Shown one piece after another: positions 7,641 to 12,223 of a stretch of 12,223 nucleotides of DNA. The stretch is taken from assembly GCA_030616145.1 (NCBI GenBank), contig JAUWXU010000010.1, forward strand, positions 1-12,223, given 5' to 3'. Position numbers and translations under genes: made by a program. Under the pieces are notes generated by a model that was given only the letters and a program-made list of their open reading frames with translations, made no database searches and was not told where the DNA came from. Numbering within the stretch: the stretch's first letter is position 1; every line of letters begins with the position of its first letter. This DNA comes from Candidatus Omnitrophota bacterium. Its GTDB lineage: Bacteria > Omnitrophota > JAUWXU01.

Positions 7641-7696
7641 TCATCCTTCGACCCTTCGACAGGCTCAGGACAGGCAAGCTTAGGCCTTCATAAGCT
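7641..7696. repeat. REP-like intergenic sequence with CCTTCGAC duplication and adjacent hairpin
   Basis: CCTTCGAC occurs twice head-to-tail (7645-7652 and 7653-7660) and runs into AGGCTCAGGACAGGC. The CCTTCGACAGGCTCAGG core resembles a dispersed intergenic, partly palindromic repeat I have seen in many bacterial genomes. Next to it, AGCTTA (7677-7682) and TAAGCT (7691-7696) form a 6-base stem with an 8-base loop just downstream of the tRNA 3' end. No T-run follows the stem, so it is not a standard intrinsic terminator, though it could define the tRNA transcript end. Confidence 0.5.
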
Positions 7697-7711
7697 ATGT
7701 GCTCATTAAAG

Positions 7712-7787
7712 TCGGGGCGACTGGATTCGAACCAGCGACCTCTTGAACCCCATTCAAGCGCGCTAAGCCAAACTGCGCCACGCCCCG
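7712..7787 (-). tRNA. tRNA-Pro (anticodon GGG)
   Basis: A 76-base cloverleaf reads on the minus strand. The acceptor stem is CGGGGCG/CGCCCCG with discriminator A73. The C1-G72 pair is the bacterial proline tRNA identity feature. The D arm has GCGC/GCGC. The anticodon stem CTTGA/TCAAG encloses the loop ATGGGGT with anticodon GGG at 7751-7749, reading CCC and CCU codons. The T arm is CTGG-TTCGAAT-CCAG. CCA is not encoded and must be added after transcription. The gene starts 13 bases after the HU stop, too close for a separate terminator and promoter, so it is probably cut from the HU transcript. Confidence 0.97.
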
Positions 7788-7800
7788 AGCGAGAACATAT

Positions 7801-8079
7801 TTATTTCTTCTTCACTGCCTTTTTCAACGCTGCTCCAGCGGTAAAGACAGGCACCTTCTTAGCCTTAATTCGCAATCGCTGGCCAGTACGGGGATTTCTA
7901 CCCATACGCGCCTTTCTCTGTTTTACCCAAAAACTGCCAAAACCTACCAACTGCACTCTTTCACCCTTCTTGAGTGCGCTCTTGATGCTACATAACGCTG
8001 TATTAATAACTTGATTGGCCTGCGTTTTTGTAATATGCGTCTTCTTGGCTACTTGGCTGATCAATGTGCTCCTGTTCAT
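7801..8079 (-). CDS. HU/IHF-family DNA-binding protein
   Basis: Small basic nucleoid protein that binds and bends DNA as a dimer. At 92 residues it has the usual HU length. The signature GFGSFWVKQRKARMGRNP (46-63) continues into TGQRLRIKAKKVPVF, the beta-arm and saddle residues of the family. It begins MNRSTLISQVAKKTHITKTQA, the standard N-terminal helices, and has a Lys-rich tail (KKAVKKK). The start at 8079 has GGGGGTG 8 bases upstream. The upstream gap to gpsA is 73 bases, AT-rich, with no clear promoter or terminator, so it may be read through from gpsA or have its own weak promoter. tRNA-Pro follows at once. HU versus an IHF subunit cannot be settled from the sequence. Confidence 0.95.
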   Translation of the reverse strand: MNRSTLISQVAKKTHITKTQANQVINTALCSIKSALKKGERVQLVGFGSFWVKQRKARMGRNPRTGQRLRIKAKKVPVFTAGAALKKAVKKK

Positions 8080-8152
8080 TATTCATTCACCCCCTTCTCT
8101 TTTGTTAAATTTTTAGTTCCTTTTAAAATAATTACACAGATTTAACTACTGA

Positions 8153-9148
8153 TTACTCTTCCAGTTCCGGCTTTGCCTTCCTGGCCATCAGGTCTCGCAC
8201 CACTGACAGCGGTTCTTTCCCATTGTATAAAATAGAATAAATTTCCTGAGTAATAGGCATCTCGATCTTCTGTTTCTGCGCAAGATTATGAACTGACCTG
8301 GCAGTCTCTACGCCTTCGGCCACCATTTCTGTTTCGCTTAAAAGCTGTTCTAATTTTCTGCCTTTGGCCAGTAGTTCCCCTACCCGTTTATTACGGCTGT
8401 AAGGACTGGAGCAGGTAGCGATAAGATCACCCATACCGGAAAGGCCGCTAAAAGTGTTTGCATTTGCTCCAAGGTTAACGCCCAACCGCACCATTTCCGT
8501 CATTCCCCTAATTAGTATTGCTGCCTTGGTATTTGCGCCAAATTCCAGTCCATCTGATATTCCGGCAGCAATAGCTATAATATTTTTAAGCGCTCCCCCT
8601 AATTCAACGCCGACAACATCAGGGTTGGTATAAACCCTGAATCTCTCAGTCATGAAAATGGTCTGTACCTCAACAGCTATTTTCTGCGAAGGTGAAGATA
8701 CCACTACGGCTGTCGGCAAATTCCTTGCTACTTCTTCGGCATGACTGGGGCCGGAAAGAACTGCCAGGTTCCGGGGTTTAATCTCCTCATTAATAACCTC
8801 TGACATTCTCATTAATTTTTCATTCTCAATGCCTTTGGATAAACTTAATATTATACTCTGAGAAAGATCGAAATCCTTAAGGGGCGCTATAACCTTTCGC
8901 ATAACATGAGAGGGGATAGCCAAAACAATTAATTTTGCATCTTTAACGACTTCGGCCAAATCCGCTGAAATTACTATTTCCGATGGTATCTTGAACGACG
9001 GTAAAAACTTGGTGTTTTCCCTATTCTTATTTAAAAATTCGGCATAATCCGGAAAGGCACTCCAGAGATAAACTCTGTATTTCTTGCCATTCAGGAGCAT
9101 TGCAACAGCAGTTCCCCATCCTCCATCACCCAAGACAGCTATCTTCAT
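8153..9148 (-). CDS. gpsA: NAD(P)+-dependent glycerol-3-phosphate dehydrogenase
   Basis: Reduces dihydroxyacetone phosphate to sn-glycerol 3-phosphate, the backbone for phospholipids. It has 331 residues, normal for GpsA. The N-terminal Rossmann loop is GDGGWGTA (7-14), where many homologues have GAGSWGTA. SLSKGIE (102-108) and SGPSHAEEV (132-140) follow. The C-terminal helical domain has GALKNIIAIAAG (185-196) with the catalytic Lys188, GLSGMGDLIATCSSPYSRN (235-253) with Asp241, and VAEGVET (276-282). The gene overlaps the plsY stop by four bases (ATGA), a sign of translational coupling with the enzyme that consumes its product. Confidence 0.97.
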   Translation of the reverse strand: MKIAVLGDGGWGTAVAMLLNGKKYRVYLWSAFPDYAEFLNKNRENTKFLPSFKIPSEIVISADLAEVVKDAKLIVLAIPSHVMRKVIAPLKDFDLSQSIILSLSKGIENEKLMRMSEVINEEIKPRNLAVLSGPSHAEEVARNLPTAVVVSSPSQKIAVEVQTIFMTERFRVYTNPDVVGVELGGALKNIIAIAAGISDGLEFGANTKAAILIRGMTEMVRLGVNLGANANTFSGLSGMGDLIATCSSPYSRNKRVGELLAKGRKLEQLLSETEMVAEGVETARSVHNLAQKQKIEMPITQEIYSILYNGKEPLSVVRDLMARKAKPELEE

Positions 9149-9774
9149 ATCCTAACTATCCTTTTTTCTTCCCCTCGAAGCAATCTCTTTATATTTGGTA
9201 TGTGTTTATACACAGCAAAAAAAGCCACTATTATACTGAAAATAACCAGCAGCAAAAAATTTTCTTTCTGCTGATAAAAAACCGCTATAAACAGGGGGGG
9301 GCTTACAAACGCTGCCAGAGAAGCCACCGAGACATACTTCCATATCAAGATTGTCCCAATCCATACTATGGCAACCAATCCGCAGACCAGAGGAACAATG
9401 CCCAATAAAGTTCCCAAACTGGTGGCAATCCCCTTACCTCCTTTAAATCCAAGAAAGACAGTCCAGTCATGACCACTGATTACTGCTATTGCCATGATAA
9501 TTTTATATGTATGAATAGAAACTGCTGGAGCAAGATTAAAGAAAAACTCGGCCAGTAGAGTAACAACTAAAAATCCTTTGGCAAAGTCCAGGATCAAAAC
9601 TATTATTCCCCACTGTCTTCCGACCACCCGAAAGACATTGGTAGCTCCGATATTTCCGCTTCCATGTTTTCTAATATCTACACCCTTGACCAATCGGGCA
9701 AATAAATAGCCAAAAGGCACTGAGCCAATAAGATAAGAAACCACTAGAGATAATCCTAATATTAATAACATCAT
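9145..9774 (-). CDS. plsY: Acyl-phosphate:glycerol-3-phosphate acyltransferase
   Basis: Integral membrane enzyme that transfers an acyl group from acyl-phosphate to the 1-position of glycerol 3-phosphate, making lysophosphatidic acid. The 209 residues contain several hydrophobic helices and the three family loops: GSVPFGYL (17-24) leading to KHGSGNIGATNVFR (36-49), GHDWTVFLGFKGGKGIATSLG split across 101-121, and the C-terminal HIPNIKRLLRGEE (191-203). Most homologues have Pro-Val after the GHxF/W position; here it is Thr-Val. The pgsA stop TAA directly abuts the start codon (TAAATGATG), and the gene ends inside the gpsA start. There is either an ATG at 9774 or one at 9771. A partner PlsX is not in the window. 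Confidence 0.96.
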   Translation of the reverse strand: MMLLILGLSLVVSYLIGSVPFGYLFARLVKGVDIRKHGSGNIGATNVFRVVGRQWGIIVLILDFAKGFLVVTLLAEFFFNLAPAVSIHTYKIIMAIAVISGHDWTVFLGFKGGKGIATSLGTLLGIVPLVCGLVAIVWIGTILIWKYVSVASLAAFVSPPLFIAVFYQQKENFLLLVIFSIIVAFFAVYKHIPNIKRLLRGEEKRIVRI

Positions 9775-10335
9775 TTATACGACCTGCTCGGTTAACCGTC
9801 TAGTTTCCCTGTGAATATAACTTATCGCTGAAATTACAGTAAAAAATACGGCTATATCCCAAATCAGATAGGAATATCTAAAATTCACCAATATTGCTAC
9901 CACGGTTGCCATTTGAAAAAAAGTGGTAACTTTACCGACAAAATTGGGTACTATCTTTACGGTTCCTGTTACCATATGAATTATTGCCAGACCTAAAACT
10001 AAAATTATCTCACGGCTTATAATTATAACCGGCACCCAAAGGGGGAGCCGGATAGAAAATTTATTAGCCAGGGATAAACAGATAAAGGCGGAAACCAAAA
10101 GAATCTTGTCAGCTGCCGGATCCAAAAATGCTCCTAATTGCGTTTTTTGTTTCTTCAAAATGGCAATAAATCCATCGATGGCATCAGTTAATGCAGCAAT
10201 CAGAAAAACAATCAAAGCGGCAATTCTTAGCTTCTCAAGACCCGGATGGTAATAAATAACTAAAATAACGAATGGCGGAACTAAAAAAAATCTTACGATG
10301 GTTATCCGATTGGCCCAATTAATCACCTTTTGCAT
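9775..10335 (-). CDS. pgsA: CDP-alcohol phosphatidyltransferase, probable phosphatidylglycerophosphate synthase
   Basis: Membrane enzyme of the CDP-alcohol phosphotransferase family. In its expected role it joins CDP-diacylglycerol to glycerol 3-phosphate to give phosphatidylglycerophosphate. It has 186 residues with about five to six hydrophobic helices. The family signature D-x2-D-G-x2-A-R-x8-G-x3-D-x3-D is present as DAIDGFIAI (51-59), Gly68, Asp72 and Asp76. All four metal-binding Asp are kept but the usual Arg is Ile59. The later GKxKT motif of PgsA appears as GKVTT (134-138), with Thr for Lys. The N-terminus NWANRITIVRFFLVP is close to the PgsA norm. Its place next to plsY and gpsA supports phospholipid synthesis. 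The two substitutions leave room for a different alcohol acceptor. Confidence 0.82.
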   Translation of the reverse strand: MQKVINWANRITIVRFFLVPPFVILVIYYHPGLEKLRIAALIVFLIAALTDAIDGFIAILKKQKTQLGAFLDPAADKILLVSAFICLSLANKFSIRLPLWVPVIIISREIILVLGLAIIHMVTGTVKIVPNFVGKVTTFFQMATVVAILVNFRYSYLIWDIAVFFTVISAISYIHRETRRLTEQVV

Positions 10336-10359
10336 ACTTTGAAACCCTTCACGCAGTAC

Positions 10360-11070
10360 TTATTTTTTTATCAACTCTTTCAACTTTCGTATTTGTTCAA
10401 CATCACCCATTACTATAAGGATATCGTCTTTCTTAAGTTTGGTAGAGGCTCCGGGGTTATAGTGATAACTTCCGTCCCCACTATCCTTAATAGCCACGAC
10501 TATCAGGCCTGTTTTCCGGGGCACTTCCGCCTCTCCAAGCGTCTTCCCGATAAAACTGGAGCCTGAGGAAATCTTGGCCTCTTCCACTCTCAGGGTCATC
10601 TCTTTGCCACGAATCATAAAGTCCAGAAAGGTGACCACTGCCGGCCTGAGTACTTCAGAGGCCATCCTCAGGCCCCCAATAACATTCGGCAGAACAACCG
10701 AGTCCGCGCCAGCCTTTAAAAGTTTGGGTTTCGAGTCTTCTTCAATCGCCTGGGATACAATCCGCAGCCGGGGATTAAGCGCGCGAGCAGACAACACCAC
10801 AAACAGATTATCTTTGTCGCTAGGTAAGGTGCTTATCAATCCCTTTGCTTTTTTTATACCCGCCTTTAACAGGGTATCGTCTTTTGTGGGGTCATCCTCC
10901 ACATAGGGCAGGCTATCCGAACCATCAATCTTTTTAATCTGCTCAATATCCGGCTCGATAACTACAAAATTACTTCGGGTCTTTACAAACTCATCAATAG
11001 TAGACCGGCCTGTATCACCTGCCCCGCATATTATATAATGATCATTTAATTGGCTGATTAATTTATTCAT
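10360..11070 (-). CDS. Probable internal in-frame start: free RCK subunit of the channel
   Basis: Met99 is preceded by GAGGAGGAGAAAG, which places AGGAGG 6 bases before the ATG at 11070-11068. Initiation there gives a 236-residue soluble protein with only the TrkA-N and TrkA-C domains. Known precedent: Methanothermobacter MthK makes a separate RCK polypeptide from Met107, and four of these join four channel-linked RCK domains into the octameric gating ring. By my alignment from memory, the Met lies the same 13 residues before the I-C-G of the first Rossmann loop in both proteins. Expression is inferred; the purine run also encodes Arg-Arg-Arg-Lys. Confidence 0.6.
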   Translation of the reverse strand: MNKLISQLNDHYIICGAGDTGRSTIDEFVKTRSNFVVIEPDIEQIKKIDGSDSLPYVEDDPTKDDTLLKAGIKKAKGLISTLPSDKDNLFVVLSARALNPRLRIVSQAIEEDSKPKLLKAGADSVVLPNVIGGLRMASEVLRPAVVTFLDFMIRGKEMTLRVEEAKISSGSSFIGKTLGEAEVPRKTGLIVVAIKDSGDGSYHYNPGASTKLKKDDILIVMGDVEQIRKLKELIKK

Positions 11071-11364
11071 CTTTCTCCTCCTCAATAATTCATGTAAGCC
11101 TCCTTCAGCAATAAATTCAGTAATCAGGCTTATCCCATAGAATAATGTTCCCAGTCCGCCCAAAATCAGAAATATAGTAAAGACCCTGCCAGTGGCTGAG
11201 AGGGGGTGAACTTCCCTAAAACCCACTGAGCTCAGGGTTATCACTGTCATATAAGCGGAATCGACAAAGGTCCATTTTTCAATAATCATATATCCTGTAA
11301 TGCCGGTAATAATAACTACCGCCAGGACCAACAAGATATTAGTTATTCTGCTCTTAGGCCACAT
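10360..11364 (-). CDS. Two-helix potassium channel with RCK (TrkA-N/TrkA-C) gating domain
   Basis: Ion channel of the MthK type, in the cytoplasmic membrane. It has 334 residues: TM1 about 8-27, a pore loop 34-52, TM2 about 61-84, a basic linker HELLRRRK (91-98), an RCK/TrkA-N Rossmann domain with HYIICGAGDTG (109-119) and acidic Glu137 at the end of strand 2, and a TrkA-C domain about 258-334. The selectivity filter reads TLSSVGFREV (43-52) where classical channels have T-V-G-Y-G-D. The ATG at 11364 has AGGAG 5 bases upstream and a good promoter. An internal start at Met99 may yield the RCK module alone. pgsA starts 24 bases after its stop. The ligand (Ca2+, nucleotide or other) cannot be told. 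Confidence 0.9.
   Translation of the reverse strand: MWPKSRITNILLVLAVVIITGITGYMIIEKWTFVDSAYMTVITLSSVGFREVHPLSATGRVFTIFLILGGLGTLFYGISLITEFIAEGGLHELLRRRKMNKLISQLNDHYIICGAGDTGRSTIDEFVKTRSNFVVIEPDIEQIKKIDGSDSLPYVEDDPTKDDTLLKAGIKKAKGLISTLPSDKDNLFVVLSARALNPRLRIVSQAIEEDSKPKLLKAGADSVVLPNVIGGLRMASEVLRPAVVTFLDFMIRGKEMTLRVEEAKISSGSSFIGKTLGEAEVPRKTGLIVVAIKDSGDGSYHYNPGASTKLKKDDILIVMGDVEQIRKLKELIKK
11071..11083 (-). promoter_or_regulatory. Internal Shine-Dalgarno site for the RCK subunit
   Basis: GAGGAGGAGAAAG on the minus strand, inside the channel frame, directly before the in-frame ATG at 11070. The Arg residues are encoded AGG-AGG-AGA, which creates an almost ideal ribosome site. Confidence 0.6.
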
Positions 11365-11394
11365 CGGCTCTCCTTTCTTGTAACAACACCATTT

Positions 11395-11422
11395 AGCATA
11401 CCATATCTTAAGTAAAAATCAA
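11395..11422 (-). promoter_or_regulatory. Sigma70-like promoter for the channel-pgsA-plsY-gpsA block
   Basis: On the minus strand, TTGATT (11422-11417) and TATGCT (11400-11395) are separated by 16 bases. Transcription would start near 11388, leaving a leader of about 24 bases with AGGAG before the channel ATG. No other gene intervenes. Confidence 0.55.
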
Positions 11423-11431
11423 GGGAAATCA

Positions 11432-11460
11432 TTGACAGTAGTGGATTTTTATGTTAATTT
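11432..11460 (+). promoter_or_regulatory. Sigma70-like promoter for the TPR-protein gene
   Basis: A consensus TTGACA at 11432-11437 is followed after 17 bases by TAATTT at 11455-11460, which keeps the three most important -10 positions (T1, A2, T6). The start would be near 11467, giving a leader of about 90 bases. The -35 box lies only 9 bases from the -35 box of the divergent channel promoter, so the two may share regulators or compete. Confidence 0.55.
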
Positions 11461-11497
11461 TATTCTAGATGAAGATTCTGTATTCTCTAAATCGCAG

Positions 11498-11516
11498 GGG
11501 GCCTAAATTCGGTCCC
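11498..11516 (+). other. GC-rich hairpin in the leader of the TPR-protein gene
   Basis: GGGGCC (11498-11503) pairs with GGTCCC (11511-11516), allowing one G-U, around a 7-base loop TAAATTC. It stands out in an AT-rich leader and lies about 26 bases before the ribosome site at 11543-11549. No T-run follows, so a terminator is unlikely; mRNA stability or a binding site are possible roles. Confidence 0.4.
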
Positions 11517-11557
11517 GCACCCAAGGTAGTACAGGATTCATTGAGGAGGATAATGAA

Positions 11558-12223
11558 ATGATATTAAATTTTATCAAAAAAATCCTGCCATTGGTTGTTG
11601 CAGGAATATTTATACTTTTACCTGTATCAAATTCTTACGGCAATAAGCGGGAAATTAAGATGCATACTGCACTGGGCATGGCATATTCTGCCGCCAGCGA
11701 ACAGGATAAAGACTTAGCTTTTGAATGGTTTAAAAAGGCCGGTCGGCTGGCAAAGAAGGCCAGAAGCTGGCAGGGTTGTATCGATAGCGGCTATGGCCTG
11801 CTGGCCCTTGACGAAGATGAACAGGCCATACCCTTGTTTGACAAGGCCTTTGAATTTGCCAAACGGCAAAAGGACTGGCGGGCTTGTGTAGCCTGCGGCT
11901 ATGCCTACAACAGCGTCCAGGCAAAATTGGCCACCAAACAGAAAGCTGTTAAAGCATTTAAACAGGCAGCTAAATTCTCTACTAAAGACGAAAACTGGCG
12001 GGGACTTATAGAATCCGGGAAAGGATTAGTCAGTTTAGGAATGCCTCAGCAGGCAATTGAGTATTATGACCAGGCATTTCTGATTGCCGAAAGAATAGAC
12101 AGCGTCGAAGGATTGGGAAGGATAGAAAGTTGCTATCAAAACCTAACAGAAATGAAAAAGGCCGAAGAATGTAACTACGTTTCCGATTCATTAAGCGCTC
12201 CGCCGGGATGGAAAGCGCTGGGA
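11558..12223 (+). CDS. Secreted TPR-like repeat protein, N-terminal part (cut by window edge)
   Basis: Open from the ATG at 11558 through the right edge, 222 codons so far. Residues 1-28 look like a Sec signal peptide: Lys7-Lys8, a hydrophobic core LPLVVAGIFILLPV, and a likely cut after S-Y-G28. There is no lipobox Cys. Then come helical repeats of 36, 36, 40 and 36 residues starting at 35, 71, 107 and 147, and a fifth from 183. Three open with Trp (W71, W107, W147) and share the pattern W-x3-I/V-x2-G-x-G/A-L/Y ... A-I/V-x3-D/K-x-A. This resembles TPR, whose unit is 34, slightly lengthened. Such proteins are scaffolds for protein contacts in the periplasm or outside the cell. No specific family is recognised. 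GAGGAGG lies 8 bases before the chosen ATG; the ATG at 11553 opens only a two-codon frame. Confidence 0.85.
   Translation, partial: MILNFIKKILPLVVAGIFILLPVSNSYGNKREIKMHTALGMAYSAASEQDKDLAFEWFKKAGRLAKKARSWQGCIDSGYGLLALDEDEQAIPLFDKAFEFAKRQKDWRACVACGYAYNSVQAKLATKQKAVKAFKQAAKFSTKDENWRGLIESGKGLVSLGMPQQAIEYYDQAFLIAERIDSVEGLGRIESCYQNLTEMKKAEECNYVSDSLSAPPGWKALG

Noticed and set aside
7677..7711. Intrinsic terminator after tRNA-Pro
   Set aside because: The AGCTTA/TAAGCT stem is short and AT-rich and is followed by GCCTGTCC on the minus strand rather than a T-run.
7537..7711. Sigma70 promoter for hom
   Set aside because: TAAAAT and TAAGAA could serve as -10 boxes on the minus strand, but no recognisable -35 box sits 16-18 bases upstream of either.
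8080..8152. Promoter for the HU gene in the gap after gpsA
   Set aside because: The gap is AT-rich with several TATTTT-like strings but no paired -35 element; the evidence is too weak to call.
11480..11540. Possible c-di-GMP (GEMM) riboswitch, because GCAGGGGGCCTAAA resembles part of its core
   Set aside because: The first GEMM stem with its tetraloop-receptor sequence is absent upstream, and the second conserved hairpin and receptor are not present. Only a short simple hairpin remains.
11730..11924. 64-codon minus-strand open frame under the TPR gene
   Set aside because: It is antisense to a repeat-bearing frame with a good start and signal peptide, and its composition (many Arg, Pro, Cys, Trp) is typical of a shadow frame.

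Overview
The window is a compact bacterial chromosomal segment of housekeeping genes, roughly 40-45% G+C by eye. Eleven protein genes and one tRNA gene lie on the minus strand between bases 1 and about 11,364. One secreted-protein gene lies on the plus strand from 11,558 to the right edge. All gene-free gaps are under 200 bases. No mobile element, CRISPR array or phage gene was seen. The gene set points to an anaerobic or uncultured Gram-negative-like bacterium: an archaeal-type phosphoglycerate-mutase-like protein inside a threonine operon, a bacterial citramalate synthase next to aspartate kinase, PlsY/PgsA/GpsA, and an RCK-type potassium channel. Similar threonine and citramalate arrangements are known to me from Deltaproteobacteria such as Geobacter and from candidate phyla such as Omnitrophota. 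The phylum cannot be fixed from this sequence alone.

Read along the minus strand, from high to low coordinates, the first block concerns the membrane. It holds a two-helix potassium channel with a cytoplasmic RCK/TrkA module, then pgsA, plsY and gpsA. These last three abut or overlap and make or use glycerol 3-phosphate for phospholipids. An HU-type DNA-binding protein follows, and 13 bases later a tRNA-Pro(GGG).

After a 175-base gap rich in small repeats comes the aspartate-family block: hom (homoserine dehydrogenase), thrC (threonine synthase), an alkaline-phosphatase-superfamily protein that probably acts as the missing homoserine kinase, ask (aspartate kinase), cimA (citramalate synthase) and valS (truncated at the left edge). 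Together these take aspartate to threonine. They also supply 2-oxobutyrate for isoleucine by the citramalate route, and charge a branched-chain amino acid onto tRNA.

At the right end, two well-formed sigma70-like promoters face away from each other. One drives the channel and phospholipid block. The other drives a secreted protein made of 36-40 residue TPR-like repeats, which continues beyond the window.

The points most worth a second look are: the non-orthologous homoserine kinase; strong internal ribosome binding sites in ask (a separate beta subunit) and in the channel gene (a free RCK subunit, as in MthK); an unusual V-G-F-R-E selectivity filter; a PgsA-like enzyme lacking two normally conserved basic residues; and a 27-base tandem repeat in the hom leader.
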